A DNA stretch of 39,421 nt from a virus: the IMG/VR virus record IMGVR_UViG_3300038701_001484, positions 1-39,421 of that record; one strand, 5' to 3'. The position numbers were made by a program, and so were the translations under genes. Shown piece after piece: positions 1 through 5,811 of this stretch; position 1 is the first letter of the stretch, and every line of letters begins with the position of its first letter. The notes under the pieces were generated by a model. That model did no database searches, was not told the DNA's origin, and saw only the letters and a list, made by a program, of their open reading frames with translations.

Positions 1-104
1 CCCTCAAGCGCAAAATCATCATGGCGGATCGCGGAATTGAAATCCGGCTTGTCGATCAACACGGCAACCGGAAGCGCACCCCTACAGGCAGGATCAAGAA
101 ATGA
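1..104 (+). CDS. 3' end of DUF1064 nuclease-like gene (duplicate of window end)
   Basis: This is the last third of the gene that is complete at 39045-39398. Frame and sequence agree from base 2 onward, and the stop is at 102-104. It is not a separate gene: the window was cut open inside a circular or permuted genome and the cut region appears at both ends. Base 1 differs from its counterpart at 39295 (C versus G). Confidence 0.9.
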   Translation, partial: LKRKIIMADRGIEIRLVDQHGNRKRTPTGRIKK

Positions 105-127
105 AGCTGACCGGCGAAGAGGCCCAC
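2..127 (+). repeat. Left copy of terminal direct repeat (126 bp)
   Basis: Bases 2-127 are identical to 39296-39421. The repeat crosses the junction of two coding genes and contains no LTR-like or cos-like structure. Its length is close to a large assembler k-mer, so it most likely marks a circular contig and not physical ends. Confidence 0.95.
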
Positions 128-283
128 GAGCGGGTCAAGATCATCCGCACGTCGAAGAACTGGCGCGAAGCACAACGCCGCGCGCTCTTTGAGTCCAAGC
201 GGCCCGCCACATACCAAGCCCTTATTGCGTGGTGCCAGCGGCGCGGGTTCGAGCCCAGCAAAATCATAGGAGCTGCGAGATGA
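101..283 (+). CDS. Small hypothetical protein, 60 aa
   Basis: Short basic protein with no recognised family. It starts at ATG 101, overlapping the stop of the DUF1064 gene (ATGA), and its own stop overlaps the next start at 280 (ATGA). This four-base coupling on both sides makes it a real member of the rightward early operon. The composition is charged and helical with many Arg/Lys, and there is no membrane segment. A nucleic-acid accessory role is possible but only from context. The first nine codons recur at 39395-39421. Confidence 0.7.
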   Translation: MKLTGEEAHERVKIIRTSKNWREAQRRALFESKRPATYQALIAWCQRRGFEPSKIIGAAR

Positions 284-645
284 ACAGCAAGGTCCGCACA
301 ATCGTTGGATATGTCGCCAAGCGCCACGGTGTCAGCCCTGAAGCTGTAACGGCACGCGGGCGTCGTGATCTGGCGGCGGTCAAGGCTCGCTATGAAGCCA
401 TGTGGCTACTGCGCCATAGCCTGCGCAAGCGCGCGGTCGATCCTAACGCCTACTCGCTCAACGCCATCGGCATGGCGCTCGGGGGCTTCCATCACTCGAC
501 CGTGATTCATGGCTTGCGCCAGCACCAACGCCGCATGAATGAGGGATACGAGAGCCGACGCGGCGAGAACTTCCGCGACGGTTCGGACAGGTACGTTCGG
601 CCCCGCGACATTCTGGCAGGCCGTGTTCTGGAGGCTGCGGAATGA
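280..645 (+). CDS. Stand-alone DnaA domain IV-like DNA-binding protein
   Basis: A 121-aa protein resembling only the C-terminal DNA-binding domain of the bacterial initiator DnaA. It shows the order expected for domain IV: a helix with VSPEAV, an arginine-rich helix, and the signature-like HHSTVIHGLRQH near residue 80 (compare DHSTVLHA in DnaA). There is no AAA+ ATPase domain. The start is ATG 280, chosen because AGGAG lies at 268-272 and the ATGA overlaps the previous stop; the longer reading from 229 lacks this. It lies directly upstream of the O-like replication gene (4-base overlap), so a role at the phage origin or in capturing host initiation factors is a reasonable inference. DnaA-type DNA binding is known for the family; the phage function is not. 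Confidence 0.8.
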   Translation: MNSKVRTIVGYVAKRHGVSPEAVTARGRRDLAAVKARYEAMWLLRHSLRKRAVDPNAYSLNAIGMALGGFHHSTVIHGLRQHQRRMNEGYESRRGENFRDGSDRYVRPRDILAGRVLEAAE

Positions 646-1385
646 GCCTCGAAGCAATCAACGCGGTCCGCCAGATGGATATTCGGCCCTGCGGCCGGAA
701 ATTCATTGCAATGGCATTGGCTGATTATGCCGACGAAGAGGGCTCTTGCTACCCGTCCGTCAAGACGCTGGCGCGCTACACTTCACAGGGCGAAAAGACC
801 GTCCGGGACCATCTCAACGCGCTTGAGGAAGTCGGCTTTCTGACCCGCGAACGTAGCCGGAACAACCGGGGCGAATTGGGGCAATATCGCTATAAAATCG
901 ACTACCGGCGAAATCCGCCAGTGGCGAAATCCGCCAGTGGCGAAAAACGTCAATCACCAGCGGCGAAATCCGCCGCTCATATACACCAGACTCCTTCTTC
1001 TAACGAAGAAGGGAACAGTAAGAGAGCGCGCAAGCGCGCCTTCCGCCTTTCTGAAGGTTGGACGCCTCCGGCTGAATTTATCGAATACGCGATTGGGCAG
1101 GGACTGTCCGAAGGCCAAGCACATGCGGAGGCCGAGAAGATGCGCGACTGGTCGTTATCCAGCCCTAACGGGGCGAAGCTGGATTGGCCGGCGACGTGGC
1201 GAAACTGGATCAAGAGAGTGAAGGAAAAGGGAAATGGCGGCAGCAAATCTGACAATACGCAGCGACACCGCAGCGCTTTTGCCGATGCTCTATCAGAGCG
1301 TTCCGCAGGCGTTGGAGGCGATCCGGGCGGCTGGGATGACGAAGACGCTGGCCCGCCACGCCTCACAATTGCGCGCTGCGCTTGA
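642..1385 (+). CDS. O-like replication initiator with winged helix (HTH_36-like)
   Basis: A 247-aa protein. Residues 14-80 form a winged-helix domain of the type found in phage replication proteins (SCYPSVKTLARYTS followed by EKTVRDHLNALEEVGFLTRER). A linker at about 89-128 carries repeated PVAKSASG-like units, encoded by DNA iterons. A C-terminal part at about 130-190 ends in LDWPATWRNWIKR, a motif seen in phage initiator or DnaT-like C-termini. The last 50 codons overlap the next gene in another frame and look less constrained. By analogy with lambda O the origin would lie inside this gene, and the repeats at 907-977 support that. It probably recruits the loader encoded next. Start ATG 642 overlaps the previous stop. 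Confidence 0.85.
   Translation: MSLEAINAVRQMDIRPCGRKFIAMALADYADEEGSCYPSVKTLARYTSQGEKTVRDHLNALEEVGFLTRERSRNNRGELGQYRYKIDYRRNPPVAKSASGEKRQSPAAKSAAHIHQTPSSNEEGNSKRARKRAFRLSEGWTPPAEFIEYAIGQGLSEGQAHAEAEKMRDWSLSSPNGAKLDWPATWRNWIKRVKEKGNGGSKSDNTQRHRSAFADALSERSAGVGGDPGGWDDEDAGPPRLTIARCA
907..1012 (+). repeat. Iteron cluster and hairpin, candidate replication origin
   Basis: Four 16-bp units: 907-922 and 923-938 are identical (GGCGAAATCCGCCAGT), 939-954 is degenerate (about 12 of 16), and 962-977 shares the first 13 bases. The core GGCGAAATCCGCC is an imperfect palindrome. A perfect 8-bp hairpin CCTTCTTC/GAAGAAGG follows at 993-1012. Tandem iterons inside the initiator gene match the lambda O/ori arrangement; origin function is inferred. 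Confidence 0.65.
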
Positions 1386-1677
1386 CGAGCGAAACCCCGG
1401 CAAGGTCGCGCTGGCGATTGAAGGTCTGGCCAGCCATTACCCACGCATGGACAGAGACGCGGCAGCCGCGAAGATTTGGGCGGACAACTGGCTTGACGAT
1501 ACGGCGCGCCTTCCGCCGCTGGTGATCGAAGAGGCTTGCCGGGAATGGCGCACGTCAACGGAGCGCTGGATGCCTACGCCGGGCCAATTGCTGGCGAAGG
1601 CCGACCGCATCCACGCCTTGCGGCTGGCGGAACTACGCCGCTGCGAGGAATTGCAAGGGGAGTTTGATGATGAGTGA
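1234..1677 (+). CDS. Putative helicase-loader-like / replication accessory protein
   Basis: A 147-aa alpha-helical protein. It contains LPPLVIEEACREWRTS...WMPTPGQLL in its second half, a pattern common in uncharacterised phage proteins encoded right after O-like initiators. That position suggests a loader or replisome-assembly role, as for lambda P or DnaC-like proteins, but no ATPase motif is present. Start ATG 1234 has AAGGAAAAGG at 1221-1230. The gene overlaps the initiator by about 150 bp in a different frame, which is unusually long. Function is inferred from position. Confidence 0.6.
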   Translation: MAAANLTIRSDTAALLPMLYQSVPQALEAIRAAGMTKTLARHASQLRAALDERNPGKVALAIEGLASHYPRMDRDAAAAKIWADNWLDDTARLPPLVIEEACREWRTSTERWMPTPGQLLAKADRIHALRLAELRRCEELQGEFDDE

Positions 1678-1975
1678 TATTGCAGAAACCAACCCAATTT
1701 CCGCGCTGCCGGATGAGTCTGTGGATTACGCTATTGGTGTCGGCGCGCTTGTCTGTGAGCCCTTCCCACACATCCCCGCGCTCGTCAAGAATGCGTTGAC
1801 CAATAAGCGCGACGGGTGCGGCGAAAGCTGTATTTGGTCTGCGTTCGCGTTCGACTCAACGCCTCAAGGCGCAGACTTTTGGGCGTCAGCCGCCGAACAG
1901 CAAGAGGCTGACGGAACCCTGCCCGAAGAGGCCGAGGCATATCTCCGCGAGCTTATCGGTGAGCCCAATGACTGA
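1670..1975 (+). CDS. Hypothetical protein, 101 aa
   Basis: Acidic protein with no family recognised. Three in-frame starts lie together (TTG 1664, ATG 1667, ATG 1670). ATG 1670 is preferred because AGGGGAG at 1656-1662 is then seven bases away. It overlaps the preceding stop by a few bases and the next gene at its own 3' end, as expected for a coupled operon member. Two cysteines (near residues 50-54) are too few for a zinc site. No signal or membrane segment is seen. Confidence 0.65.
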   Translation: MSDIAETNPISALPDESVDYAIGVGALVCEPFPHIPALVKNALTNKRDGCGESCIWSAFAFDSTPQGADFWASAAEQQEADGTLPEEAEAYLRELIGEPND

Positions 1976-2261
1976 AACCCCCCGCACAGCCCCCGAAATG
2001 GACCCGCGTCTTGTTGAAGACTGCGCTATCGCGGCAGACACGTTCCTGCGGATATACGACACGTCCAAGCCTTTGGACCCTACGGCGGCGGCACAAGCCT
2101 TTGCTGCGATATTCGGCGCGCAAGGCTGGATCAGGAAGCGCCGCGCAACGGTCGAGTCTGACGAGATAGACCCGCAGGCCGTTCTTGACCGCGTGCCGTC
2201 TGTTTTCGCCACAGCAAGCGAGGTTGTCGAACGTGAGCCGGAAAGCGGGGGTGGGTCATGA
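1968..2261 (+). CDS. Hypothetical protein, 97 aa
   Basis: Small helical protein, unrecognised. The middle (AAAQAFAAIFGAQGW) is alanine-rich and probably helical, and the C-terminus ends in a glycine/serine tail like the following gene product. ATG 1968 overlaps the previous stop; a GTG at 1959 is an alternative start. No strong Shine-Dalgarno sequence is seen, so translation is probably coupled to the upstream gene. Its stop overlaps the next ATG at 2258. Confidence 0.65.
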   Translation: MTETPRTAPEMDPRLVEDCAIAADTFLRIYDTSKPLDPTAAAQAFAAIFGAQGWIRKRRATVESDEIDPQAVLDRVPSVFATASEVVEREPESGGGS

Positions 2262-2686
2262 CGACTATAGCAATCAAAGACGGCTGTATCGCTGTAGATA
2301 GCTACATTGGCTTTGATGGGTCCAGGTGTGGGACGGCAAAAAAGCTATTCGCGGTTGGTGGTGGGGCAATGGCAGGGGCCGGGGAGTATGGCGAGATTCT
2401 CAAGATTGTTGAGTGGGCGCAGTCCGGCGCGCAGGACAGCAAGAGGCCAGAGCTAAAGGAATCGATTGTGGTTTGGCTACAATCACCCACCGAGGTGGTC
2501 GAGTTCGACCGGAGCGGGAAGATTAGCTACGACGCGCCGTTTTTTGCATACGGCAGCGGACGGGAGTTTGCCATAGGCGCTATGGCTGCCGGGGCAAGCG
2601 CGCGGGAGGCGGTCGAGATAGCATCCGATTGGTCGGAAGGAACTGGCGGCGAAATCCAAACCTTCAAGACTGGGGGCGGGTCATGA
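2258..2686 (+). CDS. HslV / proteasome-beta-like Ntn-hydrolase
   Basis: A 142-aa protein that begins Met-Thr-Thr-Ile like HslV, so removal of Met would expose an N-terminal threonine nucleophile. Mature Asp13 (AVDS) corresponds to the second conserved position, and AKKLFAV near residue 27 supplies the lysine of the Thr-Asp-Lys triad. GAGEYGEI matches the glycine-rich strand after it, and the C-terminal AIGAMAAGASAREAVEIAS helix is typical of phage proteasome-like proteins. The domain is shorter than host HslV (about 175 aa). There is no HslU-like ATPase in the window, so it would act alone, with a host unfoldase, or as a non-proteolytic Ntn enzyme. It lies in the early operon with 4-base overlaps on both sides. 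Confidence 0.8.
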   Translation: MTTIAIKDGCIAVDSYIGFDGSRCGTAKKLFAVGGGAMAGAGEYGEILKIVEWAQSGAQDSKRPELKESIVVWLQSPTEVVEFDRSGKISYDAPFFAYGSGREFAIGAMAAGASAREAVEIASDWSEGTGGEIQTFKTGGGS

Positions 2687-2847
2687 GGTGGTTTGCGTCA
2701 CACGCTTTGTTCGTGGTCGGGGATTTGTTGAGCAAGCCGATGATGGCGTTCGACTGGGGGTGGATTTACCCCGCCTACAATCGCCTCATGGGATGGTCGT
2801 CGGAGATTCAAGGCGACAGCGAGCGCGGCCCTTGGAGCAAGCCATGA
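2683..2847 (+). CDS. Small conserved phage protein with WIYPAYNRLMGWS motif
   Basis: A 54-aa protein with a hydrophobic N-terminal half (FASHALFVVGDLLSKPMMAF) followed by WIYPAYNRLMGWS. Short proteins with a W-x-YP-x-YNRLM-x-WS pattern recur in temperate phages, without a known function. It is probably membrane-associated or amphipathic. Start ATG 2683 overlaps the previous stop (ATGA), and the gene ends overlapping ATG 2844. Confidence 0.65.
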   Translation: MRWFASHALFVVGDLLSKPMMAFDWGWIYPAYNRLMGWSSEIQGDSERGPWSKP

Positions 2848-3377
2848 AAGGCAAGCGCGTTGTCTGCCGGTCCTGCAAGTGGGACTCGCAAGTCAGGGTC
2901 AACACCAAGATTTGCCCCAAGTGCAAGGCTCCCGTGTCAGCTTATCGCCAGCCTGACGGACGCCACGCCCAGCCGGTTGACGACCGCATCAAGCCCACGC
3001 CGGAATTGGTGAAGAAACGCAAGGAGGGCTTTCGTGATGAGACGGTGGACACACTTCTTGCGCAAAACGTAATCGGCAATGAACAGGCGCAGGCGTTCGC
3101 CAGATACAGCCGGGCAAGGCAGAGGCTTTACGGCCCGGTCAATGCGAAGGTGAACGCGCTTCAGCCGATGATACCAGGCGGCGCAGAAGAATTACCAGAC
3201 GAAGCCATATTGGCAGCAAGGCGGGATTATGACGCTGGCCTTGACGCGATGGATTCACGCCAGAGCGCGGCGGTCTATCATCTGCTTTGCAGCCGGGTGG
3301 GTTATCTTGACGACCTGATAGCGGGTCTGGACGCGCTTTGTGAGGCGTATGGATTGCAGAAGGAAAAGGCAGCATGA
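2844..3377 (+). CDS. Zinc-ribbon protein with helical C-terminal domain
   Basis: A 177-aa protein. The N-terminus has CRSC (residues 8-11) and CPKC (about 24-27), a four-cysteine zinc ribbon. The rest is helical and resembles DUF6456-like domains (a long helix with NEQAQAFARYSRARQRLYG and a C-terminal LDALCEAYG helix). Start ATG 2844 is preferred over the longer frame from 2688, because the extra N-terminus is the shadow of the 2683 gene and ATG 2844 overlaps its stop. A DNA-binding or regulatory role is possible; no function is known. Confidence 0.65.
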   Translation: MKGKRVVCRSCKWDSQVRVNTKICPKCKAPVSAYRQPDGRHAQPVDDRIKPTPELVKKRKEGFRDETVDTLLAQNVIGNEQAQAFARYSRARQRLYGPVNAKVNALQPMIPGGAEELPDEAILAARRDYDAGLDAMDSRQSAAVYHLLCSRVGYLDDLIAGLDALCEAYGLQKEKAA

Positions 3378-3742
3378 CGGATTTGGTTTCACTGCCCGCG
3401 CCGGACCCGGATGAGGATATAGACCCGCCAGAGGTTCGTAGGTGGCAGGCGCTGTTCTATCTCTACACAGGGCTCACGCCGTGGGCGTATAAAATACATG
3501 GCGACCGCCGCCCACGTATGCCCTTGTGCAAGGGTGACAACGGTGAGGCGGACGAGTGGATTATGTGTTGTGGGTGCGTGCTTGACGGGCCGACAGGCGA
3601 AGAGTGGCTCAAGTCCGGCGCTGTTGCCGAGGGTGTAGATGAGCGCGGAAGGCGCTGCCTCATCGCAGGGCATGAGGGGGATTTGCAGCACATGATTACT
3701 TTGGCTTGGGAAGCGCTGTTGGAGAAGGAAAGAGCAGCATGA
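3374..3742 (+). CDS. Hypothetical protein, 122 aa, cysteine cluster
   Basis: Unrecognised acidic protein. The middle has IMCCGCVLDG plus further cysteines near residues 52 and 94, which could bind a metal. It has 4-base overlaps with both neighbours, so it belongs to the same coupled operon. No membrane segment or signal peptide is present. Confidence 0.65.
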   Translation: MTDLVSLPAPDPDEDIDPPEVRRWQALFYLYTGLTPWAYKIHGDRRPRMPLCKGDNGEADEWIMCCGCVLDGPTGEEWLKSGAVAEGVDERGRRCLIAGHEGDLQHMITLAWEALLEKERAA

Positions 3743-4092
3743 AAACGACAAGACGTGAATTTCTCGGCGGCGCTCTGGCGCTTGCTGTTGCAACGCAGGT
3801 TGATGCCTCCGGGCTGACCGCACCAACACTTTACGGAGACGGGGTGCATGATGATACGGAGGGGCTAGAGGCAGCAATGAACGGGCGACCGTTTTGGGCT
3901 GATGGGGAGTTGGTTGCGCCAGCACCCGGCGAAAAGGTTTATCTTCGCGGGGGGAGATTCAAAATCCACAGAACCGTTGAGGTCTGGTCAACAAACAGCA
4001 TTAATGGTCAAGGCGCGATCATACGACGCGGCGAGCCGTTTGTTGGTGAGCTTATGGTTCGCTTCCGGGGCGCGCATCCGGAGGCGGCGTGA
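3739..4092 (+). CDS. Tat-signal protein with pectate-lyase-like N-terminal motif
   Basis: A 117-aa protein starting at ATG 3739 (overlapping the previous stop). It begins with a twin-arginine signal (TTRREFLGG), a hydrophobic stretch and VDAS as a possible signal peptidase site near residue 20. The mature part has GDGVHDDTEGLEAAMNGRPF, the motif that opens pectate-lyase-type beta-helix proteins, then about 50 residues of beta-rich sequence (KVYLRGGRFKIHRTVEVWS) and stops. It is far shorter than a beta-helix enzyme, so it is a truncated or minimal member. Export of a folded phage protein to the periplasm by Tat is the direct inference. It is the last gene of the rightward early operon. Confidence 0.75.
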   Translation: MKTTRREFLGGALALAVATQVDASGLTAPTLYGDGVHDDTEGLEAAMNGRPFWADGELVAPAPGEKVYLRGGRFKIHRTVEVWSTNSINGQGAIIRRGEPFVGELMVRFRGAHPEAA

Positions 4093-4111
4093 AAAAACTT
4101 CGCGCCCCGTC

Positions 4112-4141
4112 TTGACACTCTAGCTTCTTTGAAGCTATTGT
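4112..4141 (+). promoter_or_regulatory. Strong promoter, TTGACA - 18 bp - TATTGT
   Basis: -35 TTGACA at 4112-4117 is a perfect sigma70 hexamer, and -10 TATTGT is at 4136-4141 after 18 bp. Transcription would start near 4148, after the last early gene and before the structured leader. It is the best promoter match noted in the window. Confidence 0.7.
4121..4137. promoter_or_regulatory. Dyad operator inside the 4112 promoter
   Basis: TAGCTTC-TTT-GAAGCTA is a perfect 7-bp inverted repeat filling the -35/-10 spacer. Bound protein would block polymerase. It differs from the GTAAC...GTTAC operators near the repressor, so a second regulator, phage or host, may act here. As RNA it would lie upstream of the start and not be transcribed. 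Confidence 0.55.
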
Positions 4142-4186
4142 GCCGGTAGAAATGCACAGTCGATAATTGTGCTAGGAGGCAAGCAG

Positions 4187-4264
4187 GTGAACGACGATTG
4201 GATTTGGCCGGTTCACGGCGATGCCGAAGGCGCTCGCGATCTGACTGGCGAAACGGATATTTGA
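4187..4264 (+). CDS. 25-codon leader ORF behind a perfect Shine-Dalgarno
   Basis: A GTG start at 4187 lies seven bases after AGGAGG (4174-4179), and the frame stops with TGA at 4262-4264. The product would be an acidic peptide with two tryptophans (DDWIWPVHGD near the start). It is the first possible reading frame on the transcript from the 4112 promoter and ends just before the first hairpin, a layout like translational leader peptides. No run of one codon is seen to suggest amino-acid attenuation. Confidence 0.45.
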   Translation: MNDDWIWPVHGDAEGARDLTGETDI

Positions 4265-4525
4265 ACACAGCCCCTAAGTTCCGTGAGGGGCATGGGCAAG
4301 AGATTGGCGGCAAGAAGGGGGTGGTGCACAGCCCGAGCCCAAAGCCCGTGTTCCTAGCCGGGACCGCCAATACTAACACCGCCTGATCAGCGGTTAGGGC
4401 CACAACCGAGGCGGGATGAAAGCCCCGTCCTTCGCTTTCGAGCGTTAAAGGCGTGCTGGCGTCTGGCAAATCCAGCGGCCCAAAAATTGTTGAAAACAGG
4501 TGTCGCATTTCTTGCCTCATCTGGG

Positions 4526-4555
4526 CGCCGTCCTTCGGGGCGGCGTTTCTCTTTT
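4526..4555 (+). terminator. Intrinsic terminator before the late operon
   Basis: The stem CGCCGTCC (4526-4533) and GGGCGGCG (4538-4545), with a TTCG loop and one G-T pair, is followed by TTTCTCTTTT (4546-4555). It would stop the 4112 transcript about 400 nt from its start. Confidence 0.8.
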
Positions 4556-4725
4556 CAGTTTGGCCTCACCACTTTGGCTTAACCCTTAACAAGCCCCGCC
4601 TCGCAACCGGGTGATGCAGGCCGATCCTTTCCCCCGCAACCGCGAACAACCCGAAGAGAGCGCACCTATACGGCAGCGCATACTTACCAATGGGCGGTTA
4701 GCGGGGGTTCATCCTTGGAGATGCC
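4556..4725 (+). other. Non-coding stretch between terminator and first late gene
   Basis: No gene or clear promoter is seen in these 170 bases. Purine-poor tracts (CTTTCCCCCGC) and short repeats of the form GCGCA...TATACGGCAGCGCATAC are present. The position ahead of the packaging genes makes it a possible place for a cos or pac site, but no family signature was recognised. CTTGGAG at 4714-4720 serves as the ribosome site for the gene at 4726. Confidence 0.4.
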
Positions 4726-4971
4726 ATGTCTGACGGTGAGACGCTATCCCCGTCAGAAGTGGCCAGCCTTATGGAATCCGCGACGGCGCACAACAAGGCC
4801 GCTCGCAGGCAAACAGCACTAGAGGCGGCGTTGCTCTGCTACGGCATAGGCCCTGACTGCCCGATGAAACTTGAAAAGGCGGATCAGGACGGCGCGCTAA
4901 GGCTCGCTGACCGCATGGCCCGCTTTCTTGAAGGCGAGATTCCTGCCCGTTTGGAGGCTGTAGATGCTTAA
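4726..4971 (+). CDS. Small hypothetical protein, 81 aa, first late gene
   Basis: Helical acidic protein with no recognised family. It starts at ATG 4726 after TTGGAG and overlaps the start of the LamG-like gene at 4964. Its place at the head of the late operon suggests a virion or packaging accessory protein, but nothing in the sequence shows it. Confidence 0.65.
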   Translation: MSDGETLSPSEVASLMESATAHNKAARRQTALEAALLCYGIGPDCPMKLEKADQDGALRLADRMARFLEGEIPARLEAVDA

Positions 4972-5797
4972 CACGCTGTCCGGTCTCTCGACGCTATCGA
5001 CCTTCGGCGGGGATGGTGGTGGCGGCGCTGCTGGCTATTCATGGACGAATAGCGAGGGTTCAGACTTCGAGGCGCAGGCCGATGGGACCGGCTGGGATGA
5101 TACGCTTCGCGGCGACATTGACCAGCTCATTTCGGACCTGAAATCCGGCCAGATAAACGGCTCGAATGTCTATTCCGGCTTTGATCGCATCCTGCTTATG
5201 GACCTTCCGAACGAAGCGGATTCTCTGCGCTATCTCAATGCGCCGACTCTCACGGCCACGAATGTTTCGGCCACGTCCCACACGGCGAATCAGGGCTTCA
5301 CTGGCGATGGGACAGCGGATTATATCGACACCGGCTGGGACCCGTCAAATGACGGTAGCCAATACACGCAGAACAGCGCGTCTCTGGGTGTGTGGGTCCG
5401 CACGGCGCAAACGCTGTCTTCCCGGTCCTATACGGGGTCCGGCTCTCAAGCGGATATTATTTACGGAACCACAACAGGAAACCCGTTCAGGGTTGCGGGG
5501 CCAAACGGCGGCGGTGCTGTTGTGGCGTCAACGGCGATCAGCTCGGCGACGGGTTTGCTGGGTGTTAACCGCTCTGGTGCGTCTGCCACGCAAAACTACT
5601 TAAACGGGACGCAAGAAACGACAGGGGGCGGACCCTCGGCGTCGCCGGACGGTTTAGACATCAGGATACTAGACGGCGGCGGCAAGTCAGACGGCCAAGT
5701 CTCCATCTGGTTTGTAGGCCGCTCTTCCACCGCCGATGAATGGGCAGACATTCACGACGCATTCGACCGTTACCGCACTGCACGCGAAGCGGCTTAA
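4964..5797 (+). CDS. LamG / concanavalin-like domain protein
   Basis: A 277-aa protein. A helical N-terminal part (about 50-95, DIDQLISDLKSG and DRILLMDLPNEADSLRYLN) precedes a beta-rich domain with GFTGDGTADYIDTGWDPSN, SASLGVWVRTAQ, VNRSGASATQNYLNG and a closing helix SSTADEWADIHDAFDRYRTA. This layout matches phage proteins with a concanavalin/LamG-like fold that sit on the virion or bind glycans. It lies between the leader region and the terminase, so a capsid decoration or receptor-related role is possible. The enzyme or ligand is unknown. Confidence 0.65.
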   Translation: MLNTLSGLSTLSTFGGDGGGGAAGYSWTNSEGSDFEAQADGTGWDDTLRGDIDQLISDLKSGQINGSNVYSGFDRILLMDLPNEADSLRYLNAPTLTATNVSATSHTANQGFTGDGTADYIDTGWDPSNDGSQYTQNSASLGVWVRTAQTLSSRSYTGSGSQADIIYGTTTGNPFRVAGPNGGGAVVASTAISSATGLLGVNRSGASATQNYLNGTQETTGGGPSASPDGLDIRILDGGGKSDGQVSIWFVGRSSTADEWADIHDAFDRYRTAREAA

Positions 5798-5811
5798 ACA
5801 CGAGGTAAGAT

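Larger units (their letters stand above)
4148..4555 (+). ncRNA. Candidate structured leader RNA ahead of the late genes
   Basis: From the predicted start to the terminator the transcript would be about 408 nt. Base pairing visible by eye: GCCCCT/AGGGGC (4270-4275 with 4286-4291), an 8-bp long-range pair ATTGGCGG/CCGCCAAT (4303-4310 with 4364-4371), CCGC/GCGG around CTGATCA (4379-4393), CGCT-TTCG-AGCG (4433-4444), and GCTGG/CCAGC (4455-4459 with 4472-4476). Apart from the 25-codon ORF at 4187 no convincing gene is present. It may be a regulatory leader, an antitermination element or a free small RNA; no known RNA family was recognised. Confidence 0.5.

Noticed and set aside
2-127. Terminal repeat as an LTR or insertion-sequence end
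   Set aside because: It lies across two coupled coding genes and is explained by circular assembly overlap.
4198-4386. 62-aa frame in the leader region
   Set aside because: It has no ribosome site and crosses several hairpins; the 25-codon frame at 4187 with AGGAGG is better supported.
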